This document shows positions 29,508 through 37,693 of a stretch of 45,270 nt of DNA, in pieces. The position numbers were made by a program, and so were the translations under genes. This DNA comes from an uncultured Prevotella sp. GTDB lineage: Bacteria > Bacteroidota > Bacteroidia > Bacteroidales > Bacteroidaceae. The notes beneath the pieces were generated by a model, which was not told the origin of the DNA, ran no database searches, and saw only the letters and a program-made list of their open reading frames with translations. Each line of letters starts with the position of its first letter. The stretch's first letter is position 1. The stretch covers positions 1-45,270 of the forward strand of contig ONAK01000022.1 in NCBI GenBank assembly GCA_900315765.1, given 5' to 3'.

Positions 29508-29515
29508 CAAAGGTA
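29508..29515 (-). promoter_or_regulatory. -7 box of nif3-like gene, leaderless
   Basis: TACCTTTG followed by CACCC and then the GTG start. Just upstream, ATTGATAATT is repeated directly (29531-29540, 29545-29554). Confidence 0.65.
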
Positions 29516-29573
29516 CAAAGAAAAATGAGAATTGATAATTGACAATTGATAATTTTTAGTATTTTTAACCAAA

Positions 29574-30329
29574 TCACCAATCTTTCAAGTTAGCCTTTGC
29601 TTCCACTTTTCGTTCTGTTTTATCGTCGAGAGCTGGAAAAAAGTCTATTCCTGTAAGGCTTTCTATCTCGTCAACCGAGCGTACAGCCTCCTCTATCGGT
29701 TGCTTTTTACCCTCGTTGCGATAGATGAAACCTATGGCCTTTGGCTCGCCTTTTCTGCACAATATCACCTTAAAGAATCGCGTTGGCACCCACACTTTAT
29801 TCTTGCCGATAGTCTTCTGCTGGTCGCCCTTCTGGTCGTATATCGGACCACACACCACGTCGACAGCCCCGTATTTACGTGCCCATTCGCGGCATTTCAT
29901 CTCAATATCGTTCCACTCGTACTTATTCAGTCCGTGGTTCTGCGGACAGATATTTGTAAACAAGAAGCTCTCCGTCATCGCCTGCTTGTCCCACTTATTA
30001 TCGCCTGCAGGGCACATGTGTCCGCGATCGTAGCGCGAGTTGTAGTAATCCTGGTTGGTGGCTCTGGGTGCCGGCACGCTTGCATCCTCAGCAAACACCT
30101 CCTCTTTTCGCTGATATCTGCCCCGGGTGTGAGCATCAGTAAGATGCCAAGCCACCCAGTTTGGAGTCTTTGTATGGCGATTATACGATGTGGTGTACCC
30201 TTTTCTCTGCAAAATCACCTCCGCCCTGCCCTTCAGGGGTGCAGGCAGCTCATATTTTGTCTGGCCCTGACAAGCCGATGCCACCAGCGCCAATATAGCT
30301 ATACTTATATTATATAATGTACCTTTCAT
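29574..30329 (-). CDS. secreted DNA/RNA non-specific endonuclease
   Basis: A 251-residue beta-beta-alpha-metal nuclease of the NucA/Serratia type. The active site DRGHMCPAGD (general base His) and the metal-binding Asn in TNICPQNHGLNKYEWNDIE are intact. ATG at 30329 gives a lipoprotein-like signal peptide (MKGTLYNISIAILALVASAC), so it acts outside the cytoplasm, probably scavenging nucleic acids or protecting against DNA. The -7 box ends 5 nt before the ATG. Confidence 0.93.
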   Translation of the reverse strand: MKGTLYNISIAILALVASACQGQTKYELPAPLKGRAEVILQRKGYTTSYNRHTKTPNWVAWHLTDAHTRGRYQRKEEVFAEDASVPAPRATNQDYYNSRYDRGHMCPAGDNKWDKQAMTESFLFTNICPQNHGLNKYEWNDIEMKCREWARKYGAVDVVCGPIYDQKGDQQKTIGKNKVWVPTRFFKVILCRKGEPKAIGFIYRNEGKKQPIEEAVRSVDEIESLTGIDFFPALDDKTERKVEAKANLKDW

Positions 30330-30334
30330 GCCTG

Positions 30335-30342
30335 CAAAGATA
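30335..30342 (-). promoter_or_regulatory. -7 box of the nuclease gene, leaderless
   Basis: TATCTTTG followed by CAGGC and the ATG at 30329. Confidence 0.65.
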
Positions 30343-30436
30343 GCATATTGATGGCAAAAATCCAAATAAAAAGCCTAAAAACAAAGATTTTTCGAAAAAA
30401 CTACATTAAAAATTTGGCAGATTAAAAAAATCTATG

Positions 30437-30444
30437 TACCTTTG
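30437..30444 (+). promoter_or_regulatory. -7 box of tRNA-His
   Basis: TACCTTTG, 19 nt before the first acceptor base. Confidence 0.65.
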
Positions 30445-30463
30445 CACCCGCAAAACCAACATG

Positions 30464-30537
30464 GTGCCCGTAGTTCAGTTGGTTAGAGCGTCAGATTGTG
30501 GTTCTGAATGTCGTGGGTTCGAGTCCCACCGGGCACC
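30464..30537 (+). tRNA. tRNA-His (GTG)
   Basis: A complete cloverleaf: acceptor GTGCCCG/CGGGCAC, D arm GTTC...GAGC, anticodon arm TCAGA-TTGTGGT-TCTGA with anticodon GTG at 30498-30500, and T arm GTGGG-TTCGAGT-CCCAC. G at 30463 is the extra -1 guanosine of tRNA-His. The 3' CCA is not encoded. It is the integration site of the mobile element: 46 bp from the anticodon arm to the 3' end are repeated at 45119-45164. Confidence 0.98.
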
Positions 30538-30538
30538 C
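30493..30538 (+). repeat. attL, 46-bp direct repeat
   Basis: Identical to 45119-45164; begins in the 5' strand of the anticodon stem and ends with the CC after the tRNA. The crossover must lie inside this block. Confidence 0.92.
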
Positions 30539-30655
30539 CTTATGGGAGTTCTTTTTTATATCAAAATACTGCATTCTGACCCTCAAATCCACTATGATTC
30601 AGTCATAATCCTCTGATTTTTCGCCTTTTTGTTTACCGCTAAAAATTAACGTAAC

Positions 30656-31948
30656 ATGCTGACTATCAAGGCTATGGTAAAAAAGGACGGTTTACGTGTT
30701 GACCGCAAGTACAACGTAAAAGTAAGTTTCACATACAAGAGGAAAGTAAAAAGGCTGTCTACTAGTCTATTTGTGAGTCCCTGTGACCTAACAAAAACAC
30801 TGGCTTTTAAAGAGGGAACTCCTATCAAACAGAAAGTGGATAAGCTTGTAGATGCCTATCGAGATATGTGCGATAAGCTACAAGTTGACATTCATGATTA
30901 CACTCTAGATGAGATTATTGAACTTATCCAAAACGAGGAAGAGAGACAGAAACCTGTTGATTTTATCCAATTCTGTAGATGGTGGATTCTCACCTCTCCT
31001 ATCAAAGGTAAAAAGAACTATCAGTCTGCAGTAAATGCTTTTACGACATATCTTGGAACAGAGAATCTTGAGGCTTCAAAAATTACAGTATCTTTATTAA
31101 ACGGCTTTATGGACTATCTTAACTTACAGAGTAAAATGAGAGCTAAAGCACTTGAATTGGCTGGAAAAAGAGTACCATCAAATCGAAGCGTTTCGCTGTA
31201 TTTAAGTAGCCTGAGACACTTGTTTAATGAAGCTAAGAAGAAATACAATGATTATGACCGTAATATCATTCGTCTAAGCAACTCACCATTTGAATATATT
31301 ACCATCCCCAGACAGGAAGCTACCAGAAAAAGGGCTATCTCAGCTAAATCAGTAAAGGAGATCTGGGATTATCCATACGAATGCAAAAAGGATGGTTCTT
31401 TAAAAAAAGAGAGTGTCTCCAATCTGGCTAAAGACTGCTTCTGCTTGTCGTTTTGTTTAATGGGAATGAACTCAGCTGACTTATTTAACTGTACAGAAAT
31501 TTCTGGAGATACAATAACCTATTACCGTACCAAGACTACAGAACGTAGGCTTGACAAGGCTAAAATGGTTGTTAAGATCCCCACCATTATAAGACCTCTT
31601 GTTGAGAAGTATCGTGACCAGAAGGGTGAACGAGTCTTCAAATTCCACCATCTATATAATACAGAGAAAAACTTCAACCGCGCAATCAACCTTGGCTTGA
31701 AGACTATTGGAAAGGCTCTCAATCTCACAGATCTGGAATACTATGCTGCCCGTCACTCATGGGCTACTATCGCCCTCAACAAGTGCGGTATTGATAAGTA
31801 CACAGTCCATGCTGCACTCAACCATGTGGACGAGTCCATGAGAGTCACCGACATCTACATTGAGCGTGACTTCGTGAACGAAAATAAGGCTAATGCCAAG
31901 ATATACTTTTGCGGCTATGGACAAGAAATTTACAGCAGAAGATCTTGA
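30656..31948 (+). CDS. tyrosine-type site-specific integrase
   Basis: A 430-residue tyrosine recombinase of the Bacteroidetes mobile-element type: an N-terminal arm-binding domain (about 1-95), a SAM-like core-binding domain (100-215) and a catalytic domain. Visible catalytic residues are the hairpin lysine (YRTKT, Lys293), Arg366-His367 (YAARHSW), His390 (ALNHVDES) and Tyr401 (TDIYIERD). The usual first arginine position reads GMNSADL, with Asn instead of Arg, as in a subgroup of these integrases. It surely acts at the adjacent tRNA-His att site. The next gene overlaps its last 32 bp. Confidence 0.94.
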   Translation: MLTIKAMVKKDGLRVDRKYNVKVSFTYKRKVKRLSTSLFVSPCDLTKTLAFKEGTPIKQKVDKLVDAYRDMCDKLQVDIHDYTLDEIIELIQNEEERQKPVDFIQFCRWWILTSPIKGKKNYQSAVNAFTTYLGTENLEASKITVSLLNGFMDYLNLQSKMRAKALELAGKRVPSNRSVSLYLSSLRHLFNEAKKKYNDYDRNIIRLSNSPFEYITIPRQEATRKRAISAKSVKEIWDYPYECKKDGSLKKESVSNLAKDCFCLSFCLMGMNSADLFNCTEISGDTITYYRTKTTERRLDKAKMVVKIPTIIRPLVEKYRDQKGERVFKFHHLYNTEKNFNRAINLGLKTIGKALNLTDLEYYAARHSWATIALNKCGIDKYTVHAALNHVDESMRVTDIYIERDFVNENKANAKIYFCGYGQEIYSRRS

Positions 31949-32759
31949 ATATATTGCTTTTGTAGCACGTAACTACTGCAACCTTTTGGGTACAGGAGTG
32001 GAAGAATATGTTGTGCTGACAGCTTTAGATAAATTTGAATATCGAGTTAGCGAGATAGAATGCGCTTCAAATTACGAACTCTACAAATCTACATCTACCC
32101 TACAAGAGAAGCTAAAGAAATACAACTTCGATTCTTATAAGTTCTGGCTTCTACTCCTTTTCCTTAAAGACTATACAGAGTCCTGCTTTGGTAAATCATG
32201 GGTTTTTGACGAAGTTTCCGTTGGAAAAAACGTTAAGGATATGATCGATATGCTTGACAACTATAATAAAGAAGGTTGTGAAATAACTATAAGCACTAAG
32301 AATAAATCTGCACATATAAGTGCTATTTGGATCATAAACGAATTAAAAGAACTTTTGTTTAACCTACAACAGAACCAAAAAGATGAGATTAACAACACAT
32401 ATCCTTGCATTGGCACAACCGAGGATAAAGTACAATGGCATAAAATCAAATTCTTTATGGACATGTTTTTTTATTTTCTCGACAACTACCATATAGACGA
32501 ATCACAAAAAACAAGCAATCGAAAAGATTGGCTTCTATTTGCTCAGTCACTTTATTTAGTTGGCTATCTTAATGAAGAAAAATATCTCAAGGGGTACACT
32601 GTAACTAAACAAACCTATGTTAAACTATACGGGGAAAATAAAACTATTGATGTAAAAAGCCCATTAAAAGGATTAGGTAAATATTTCACAGATAACACAA
32701 AACATCTAGCAGTCACAGCAAAATGCGGAAAATCACTTTATTGCTATAAACCTTTTTAA
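31917..32759 (+). CDS. hypothetical protein coupled to the integrase
   Basis: A 280-residue, mostly helical, charged protein with no signal peptide and no motif I recognise. The start MDKKFTAEDLEYIAF at 31917 lies inside the integrase gene, implying translational coupling. The C-terminal part (WLLFAQSLYLVGYLNEEKYLKGYTVTKQTYVKLYG) could be a helical DNA- or protein-binding region. Loose resemblance in size and position to RteC-type regulators of Bacteroides elements is only a guess. A role in excision control or recombination is plausible from context. Confidence 0.65.
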   Translation: MDKKFTAEDLEYIAFVARNYCNLLGTGVEEYVVLTALDKFEYRVSEIECASNYELYKSTSTLQEKLKKYNFDSYKFWLLLLFLKDYTESCFGKSWVFDEVSVGKNVKDMIDMLDNYNKEGCEITISTKNKSAHISAIWIINELKELLFNLQQNQKDEINNTYPCIGTTEDKVQWHKIKFFMDMFFYFLDNYHIDESQKTSNRKDWLLFAQSLYLVGYLNEEKYLKGYTVTKQTYVKLYGENKTIDVKSPLKGLGKYFTDNTKHLAVTAKCGKSLYCYKPF

Positions 32760-32856
32760 GGTTACTAGCTAATTCACCATTATTTTAGGAAATCTATTGA
32801 AAATGTTTTCCTAAATTAGTTGGTCAGGGAAATTATCTCACATCTTTTTTATTTTC

Positions 32857-32864
32857 TAATTTTG
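32857..32864 (+). promoter_or_regulatory. -7 box of the 158-residue gene/helicase A operon
   Basis: TAATTTTG followed by CACCC, giving a leader of about 100 nt that carries an upstream mini-ORF. Confidence 0.65.
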
Positions 32865-32915
32865 CACCCAGAATCAAACAACAGCGTACGGGTTGGAGTA
32901 GTTCTGGAGGTAAAG

Positions 32916-32951
32916 ATGCCGCCTCGCACGAAGCAAAAGGCAAATAATTAG
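32916..32951 (+). CDS. leader mini-ORF with Shine-Dalgarno
   Basis: ATG at 32916 begins an 11-codon basic peptide, MPPRTKQKANN, ending in TAG 16 bp before the next gene. It is preceded by GGAGGT (32906-32911), a near-perfect Shine-Dalgarno in a genome where these are almost absent. The GAGG can also pair with CCTC inside the ORF (32922-32925). The layout fits a leader peptide controlling the downstream gene by translation or attenuation. Confidence 0.5.
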   Translation: MPPRTKQKANN

Positions 32952-32967
32952 CAAAATAAGAATTAAC

Positions 32968-33444
32968 ATGGATTTAATTTTTAACGTCCTAACAACTGCC
33001 AAGGAGCAGTATCCAAACAATGAGGCTCATGCCGAAGTAATGAAAATGATGACTCGTGGTGATAAGCTCTCCGTGAAGTTCGGAACAACGAAGAACCAGC
33101 ACCCCTACGCTTGGGTAGAATCAAAGACTGTAGCAGGCTTTAAGTACGAACTAGATGCCGAGCGAGCCAAGAACCTTATTAAGTACATGGTCACAGGTGA
33201 GGTCAGCGATTATGCTGGAGACCTGATGCAGAGTGACACGCTGAAGGCTAACGAAGACTACCAATGGGAGGTAATGAAGCAGTTCATCGAGAACGGCCAA
33301 ACGTTACAGTACACTCCCCTCTTCCGAGAGTACAACGACAAGATTTCAGCTATGAAGTCGATGTTTAAGGGTACTGTGTTTTTCCGCATTCCCCGAACCA
33401 CTGAGTATCTTGACTATCTGCGCGAGCACCAGCAGGACATTTAA
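32968..33444 (+). CDS. hypothetical protein upstream of helicase A
   Basis: A 158-residue soluble protein, no signal peptide, mixed alpha/beta (for example TRGDKLSVKFGTTKNQHPYAWVESKTVAGFKYELD). I do not recognise it. The codon use here is richer in G+C than in the following helicase-like gene. It is first in the transcript after the mini-ORF leader, and helicase A begins 49 bp after its stop. A role with the helicase-like protein in replication or regulation of the element is inferred from position only. Confidence 0.7.
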   Translation: MDLIFNVLTTAKEQYPNNEAHAEVMKMMTRGDKLSVKFGTTKNQHPYAWVESKTVAGFKYELDAERAKNLIKYMVTGEVSDYAGDLMQSDTLKANEDYQWEVMKQFIENGQTLQYTPLFREYNDKISAMKSMFKGTVFFRIPRTTEYLDYLREHQQDI

Positions 33445-33493
33445 TATAACCCGTAGAGGGGTAGTGCTCGCCCCTCTACATATTTATATTTAT

Positions 33494-35305
33494 ATGATTA
33501 AGAAGAAGATTATCATATCGAAAGTAAACGGGACTATGCAACGCCTTGGAGACATCTACCCTGTGATTGAGACTAACACCATTCTCAATAAGACTATTAC
33601 GGGGATTGGTGCTACTTATTCTGAAATTAAAGCTCCTAGAAATTCCATAATCATCGAACCGAGTAAACCTGTAATCTACGGTAAGACCCATGACCCAAAA
33701 CATAAAAATGATAACCTACTTGGCGTAATCGAGGGAGTTTACCAAGACAAAATCGTTAGGTACATAGAAGCCTGCATACAACAAGGTAAACGAATCAAAA
33801 TCCTGACCACTCCAGAAAGTTTCAAAAAAGTGCTGGATGCATTCGATAGTCTCGATATTGACATTCGTTACGATGGCTACTTTCTACTATTCGATGAGAT
33901 TCAGAAAACAGTGAAGGATTGTGATTATAGATCGGACATTACACTACCTATGGATTTATTCTTCGAGTGCAGAGATAAAGCTATAGTTTCAGCAACCACA
34001 CCGAAGAAAATAGCAGATAATCGATTTAAAGATTTTCAGTATGTTAAGATCATGCCCAATTTCGATTATCACAAAAATCTGCATCTCTATTCCACAAATA
34101 ACGTGTTACAATATACACGTGAACTTCTCGAGGATTTAAGTAAAGACGAGAGACCGATTTTCTTTTTTGCTAACTCTACAGATATGATTATTGCCATGAT
34201 TAAACAGCTAAAGATCATCGATCAGTCCGCAGTATTCTGCTCAGCTAAGTCCGTGGATAAACTCAAACGAGATAAGTTTAAATTAGCATATGAGGATTGG
34301 GAGCCCAATAGAGCAGCACGATATAACTGGATGACAAGCCGATTCTACAGTGCTTTAGATATCGAGATTGACTCAACGCCTAACGTGATTATGTTGACTG
34401 ATTGTTACACAGCAGAATACACGATGATCGATCCATACATGGATGCTGTTCAGATTGTTGGCAGGTTTCGTAATGGTGTTGGGGACATATACCACATTTG
34501 CAACTTTAACGAAAGCATACCTATCAAAAGTAGAGATAAGATAAAGGAAGACGTGCACTCAATGAAGGTGGTCTACGAAAGATTAGGTTCGTTAGCTCTC
34601 TCAGCATCAACAGAATCACAAAGAGAAGCATTTCTGGATGCCCAAGCCACTATTCCTTACACATTATTCCTTGATGAGAATTACAAAAGAGATCCATATA
34701 AAATCGACAACTACATTGATGAAGAAACAGTTAAGGTACTATACAGTAATAGTGACCAACTGATAGCGGCTTACAATCAATCTGGCTATTTCAACGTTAT
34801 CAATAAGCCATTTAACTACAAATTCGGAGATTATGAACGACTAAAGATTGAGAGTAAATCCGCCTCTATCAGAGAGAAACGTAAAGAGATTGTTACTCAA
34901 CTTGAGCAGCTTGGGGACTGTGAAACAGAAGCAGAATGTCAGTACAAGCGTGACCTTGCATTTGCCGACTCTGAAATTGTCGAGGCTTATGACCTATTAG
35001 GTAAAGCAGAAATCGAACGACTAAGATATTCGGTCACTAAAATACGTGAAGCCGTCATTCTCAAAAAACATCAGGTGAAGGCTCATGCTACAGATGCTAT
35101 CCAACTTATTAACTCGTTCTTTTATCCTCAACAATGGTACTCGGCCAAAACCATCAAAGAAAAAATCAAGGAAATCTTCACCGAACTGGAAATACCAACA
35201 TCTAAGGCTATCACTTCACGCACCATTACCGAGTATTTTGACGCTAGAGAGCAGAAGAAACGATCTGGCAGAGGCTACTTCTTAATCTCGGCTAAATTTG
35301 TCTAG
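33494..35305 (+). CDS. SF2-helicase-like protein with degenerate P-loop (A)
   Basis: A 603-residue protein starting at ATG 33494 (the longer frame starts at TTG inside the previous gene). SF2 landmarks in order: motif I-like TGIGAT at 36-41, with Ala where GKT has Lys; strand SIIIEPSKPVI; motif II LLFDEIQ (Asp134-Glu135); motif III VSATTP at 165-170; motif IV-like FFFANSTDM; motif VI QIVGRFR at 320-326. A C-terminal segment (SKAITSRTITEYFDAREQ) resembles a winged-helix tail. The same order and spacing recur in the protein at 42,662. ATP use is uncertain because the lysine is missing. Likely role: replication or DNA handling of the element. Confidence 0.8.
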   Translation: MIKKKIIISKVNGTMQRLGDIYPVIETNTILNKTITGIGATYSEIKAPRNSIIIEPSKPVIYGKTHDPKHKNDNLLGVIEGVYQDKIVRYIEACIQQGKRIKILTTPESFKKVLDAFDSLDIDIRYDGYFLLFDEIQKTVKDCDYRSDITLPMDLFFECRDKAIVSATTPKKIADNRFKDFQYVKIMPNFDYHKNLHLYSTNNVLQYTRELLEDLSKDERPIFFFANSTDMIIAMIKQLKIIDQSAVFCSAKSVDKLKRDKFKLAYEDWEPNRAARYNWMTSRFYSALDIEIDSTPNVIMLTDCYTAEYTMIDPYMDAVQIVGRFRNGVGDIYHICNFNESIPIKSRDKIKEDVHSMKVVYERLGSLALSASTESQREAFLDAQATIPYTLFLDENYKRDPYKIDNYIDEETVKVLYSNSDQLIAAYNQSGYFNVINKPFNYKFGDYERLKIESKSASIREKRKEIVTQLEQLGDCETEAECQYKRDLAFADSEIVEAYDLLGKAEIERLRYSVTKIREAVILKKHQVKAHATDAIQLINSFFYPQQWYSAKTIKEKIKEIFTELEIPTSKAITSRTITEYFDAREQKKRSGRGYFLISAKFV

Positions 35306-35644
35306 TCGACTTTTTTACAAAATTATCAATTTTATACACCATTTGATAATAATGTCACCAATTATTCTGACAGGCTGATAATGCGAATTTCTTCGGAGTC
35401 CGCTTATTTTGTTTATAATCCAATTCTAAAAAACACCCATTTTCAAAATTTTATTTTTTTCTGAGCACGGCACTTCACCATACATTTAGTCCCCCTCCCT
35501 ACCTCAAAGGGTAAAACGCTTTTCCACAGGAAACTTGAGCAATATACAAAAAACGTAGTCAATTTGTAAGGCATCTGTATGTCTAAGAAGTTATACAGAC
35601 TTCATACAGTTCACTCTATCAATAACCATTTAATTCATTTTGTT
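35306..35644. other. non-coding spacer before DUF3871
   Basis: About 340 bp without a supportable gene. It is AT-rich, with a small dyad TTTCC-ACA-GGAAA (35521-35533) and a pyrimidine-rich patch near 35,492-35,505. No clear TAnnTTTG box is found for the DUF3871 gene. It could hold an origin or other cis site of the element, but nothing proves this. Confidence 0.4.
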
Positions 35645-36664
35645 ATGGACAATTTATTGTTGATGCCTGCTGCTGTGGCTACTAATAACAGCAATCAGTT
35701 TGAGTACGCTGACTACGAAGAAGTTGTAGAACAGCCTGTAACCTCTAGATCTTTCGTTAGCTTCTTGGATGCTAATACAAACAGCATCACCATGGAAGAG
35801 TTGAAAACTCAGTGTGTGGTTCCAACTTGGGCTAATCAGGAGCTAACGATCTCTCATCAGGACTTTATTGAGTCTGTTCACGATGCCGCCAAGTCCTTCT
35901 ATCAGGGTGAGTCTATTTCTAGTCCTTCTATCCGTGTGTCCCACATCGTTAGAGGTCGTACTCCAGACGCTTTAGGTAAACGAGCTTCTGAACTCTTGGA
36001 GTGTGAAAAGACTCAGTTCTACCAACGTTTAGCATTTGCTTTCACCATTCCCACCATCTATGAGACTATCGATGGTCACAGATTAGAGCTTACTGTGGGC
36101 GGAGTTCGTAATTACAACGATCTCAACCTCTACAGATCTTCTAAGGGAGTTGAGAAGTTCTCTGTCTTCGTTGGATGGCGTGTCGTAATCTGTTCTAATC
36201 AGGTTCTCACAGGTCAAGGCGTTAAGCTCTCTATGGAGGTTATGGACTTGAAGCAGCTCTACCAACAGGTAATGGAGCTCTTCAATCAGTTCAACCCTGC
36301 TAAGGATATTCACCTGATGCAGACTCTATCCAACACTTATCTGACAGAAACTCAGTTTGCCCAGATCATTGGACGAATGAGACTCTATCAGGCTCTACCA
36401 CAGGGACTATCCAGAAACATTCCACGCTTACTGATTACTGATTCACAGATCAACAACGTTTGTCGTGAATACTATCACAGTGAGGATTTTGGTGGTAAAG
36501 GTGGTACACTCTCTATGTGGAATTTCCACAATCTGCTAACTGAGGCTAACAAGTCAAGCTATATTGATAGTTATCTCCAGAGAGCCGTTAATGCTACAGA
36601 TGTCGCCGTGGGACTTAACAACACTCTTCACGGTGATACAACTTACCAATGGTTTCTTGGTTAG
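35645..36664 (+). CDS. DUF3871 domain-containing protein
   Basis: A 339-residue protein matching the DUF3871 family known from Bacteroidetes mobile elements: VSHIVRGRTPDALGKRASELLECEKTQFYQRLAF, TVGGVRNYNDLNLY, FSVFVGWRVVICSNQVL, TETQFAQIIGRMRLYQALPQG and NKSSYIDSYLQRAVNA. ATG at 35645 (MDNLLLMPAA) is preferred; an in-frame ATG at 35579 would add 22 residues. The fold is related in style to the DUF932 phage/plasmid family. Function is unknown; members occur next to integrases and helicases, as here. A terminator hairpin follows. Confidence 0.88.
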   Translation: MDNLLLMPAAVATNNSNQFEYADYEEVVEQPVTSRSFVSFLDANTNSITMEELKTQCVVPTWANQELTISHQDFIESVHDAAKSFYQGESISSPSIRVSHIVRGRTPDALGKRASELLECEKTQFYQRLAFAFTIPTIYETIDGHRLELTVGGVRNYNDLNLYRSSKGVEKFSVFVGWRVVICSNQVLTGQGVKLSMEVMDLKQLYQQVMELFNQFNPAKDIHLMQTLSNTYLTETQFAQIIGRMRLYQALPQGLSRNIPRLLITDSQINNVCREYYHSEDFGGKGGTLSMWNFHNLLTEANKSSYIDSYLQRAVNATDVAVGLNNTLHGDTTYQWFLG

Positions 36665-36675
36665 TTGATAGAGCG

Positions 36676-36711
36676 GAGGGCATCACCTTATTATATATAG
36701 GTGGTGTCCTC
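36676..36711 (+). terminator. terminator after DUF3871
   Basis: Thirteen-base arms (36676-36688 and 36699-36711) pair with two mismatches or G-U pairs and are followed by TTTACTTCT. Confidence 0.75.
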
Positions 36712-36788
36712 TTTACTTCTAAACCGTATTCTTTTAATTGGTGTGTTCTTTTTAATCTGTAAAGGTTAGGGAGGGCATGCCATTTTAG

Positions 36789-36810
36789 TAATCAACAAAT
36801 ACTTTGATTA
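36789..36810. promoter_or_regulatory. TAATCA/TGATTA dyad before the serine recombinase
   Basis: Perfect 6-bp arms 36789-36794 and 36805-36810 lie directly before the ATG at 36813. It is a candidate operator or resolvase-binding half-site pair. Confidence 0.4.
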
Positions 36811-36812
36811 AT

Positions 36813-37451
36813 ATGAGTACAACAACAGCAGTTATTTATGCAAGAGTGTCTAGCATCGGTGATCGTCAAAATACAGACCGTCAGATTTCAGACCTCTTAG
36901 ATTATGTGAGCTTCAAGAATCTAGAGATTTCCAAAATATACGAGGAACATATTTCTGGAGCAAAGAAGAATACTGAGCGTCCGGTGCTACAAGAAGCTAT
37001 CGAATATTGTAAGAGTAACCACATTTCCATCTTATTAGTAAGTGAGCTCAGTAGATTAGGGAGAAATGCCTTTGAAGTCCTAGCTACAGTAAAAGATCTC
37101 ATTGATAGTGGTATCAATCTCTATATGCAGAAGGAACAGCTAACGTTACTTGATTCAGAGGGTAAGCCCACAATGTTCGCTCCAATAATGATAGCTACTC
37201 TTAGCACCTGTGCACAGTTGGAGCGTGAAAACATTAAATTCCGTTTGAATAGTGGCCGTAAGCTCTATATCGAAAGAGGTGGTAAACTTGGTCGTAAAGT
37301 TGGAAGCATCAAAACCACTGAACAAAAGAAAGAAGAGCACAAGGATATTATCTCTTATCTTAAGAAAGGCTACTCTGTCAGAAATGTGGCTAAACTCTGC
37401 AACAAAGGGGTTAGCACTGTTCAGAGAATCAAGAAGGAATTTGACCTTTAA
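36813..37451 (+). CDS. serine recombinase (resolvase/invertase family)
   Basis: A 212-residue small serine recombinase. The catalytic serine is in YARVSSIGDRQNTDRQ, the conserved arginine region is LSRLGRNAFEVL, and the long E helix ends in QLERENIKFRLNSGR. The C-terminal helix-turn-helix is GYSVRNVAKLCNKGVSTVQRIKKEF. ATG at 36813 is used; the longer frame starts at TTG. It is a second recombinase in addition to the integrase and may resolve multimers or invert a segment. No inverted-repeat pair flanking a promoter was found nearby. Confidence 0.93.
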   Translation: MSTTTAVIYARVSSIGDRQNTDRQISDLLDYVSFKNLEISKIYEEHISGAKKNTERPVLQEAIEYCKSNHISILLVSELSRLGRNAFEVLATVKDLIDSGINLYMQKEQLTLLDSEGKPTMFAPIMIATLSTCAQLERENIKFRLNSGRKLYIERGGKLGRKVGSIKTTEQKKEEHKDIISYLKKGYSVRNVAKLCNKGVSTVQRIKKEFDL

Positions 37452-37459
37452 TCGTTTCG

Positions 37460-37489
37460 TACAGTCAGAAGACTATTTTGTACAACTAA
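37460..37489 (+). promoter_or_regulatory. putative LytTR-binding direct repeat, site A
   Basis: TACAGTCAG (37460-37468) and TACAACTAA (37481-37489) are 21 bp apart, start to start. This is the 9-bp-repeat/12-bp-spacer geometry of LytTR-family sites. It lies 45 bp before the -7 box of the exported-protein operon. A 19-bp block in it (37467-37485) is 17/19 identical to site B. Confidence 0.6.
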
Positions 37490-37534
37490 ATAGAAAAAAA
37501 CGTTCTTTTACTTGTTTGTTTCAAAACTAATCAC

Positions 37535-37542
37535 TATTTTTG
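37535..37542 (+). promoter_or_regulatory. promoter of the exported-protein operon
   Basis: TATTTTTG with an upstream TTG (37512-37514) 20 bp away. It starts a leader of about 145 nt. Confidence 0.7.
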
Positions 37543-37548
37543 CAGACG

Positions 37549-37693
37549 AGTTTCAAGTGCTGCTATGAGAAGTGGTGCGTTTTAATGACTCAAACTTAGT
37601 ACTAGGCAATAGTCCCACGCTTCTTTAAACAATAATCCGCTGACTTCTTGGGATTTGTTGGCTTCTTAATTATTTAACAATAAAAATACAATT
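37549..37693 (+). promoter_or_regulatory. long leader with two overlapping mini-ORFs
   Basis: The leader holds ATG 37565 (MRSGAF, stop 37583-37585) and a second ATG at 37585 (MTQT, stop 37597-37599) sharing one base, TAATG. The remainder is less AT-rich than the genes around it, with a GTCCCACGC segment. No clean terminator is seen. It may act by leader-peptide or RNA-structure control. Confidence 0.45.

Noticed and set aside
32760-32967. Retron-like non-coding RNA
   Set aside because: A structured leader is present but there is no reverse transcriptase gene in the element.
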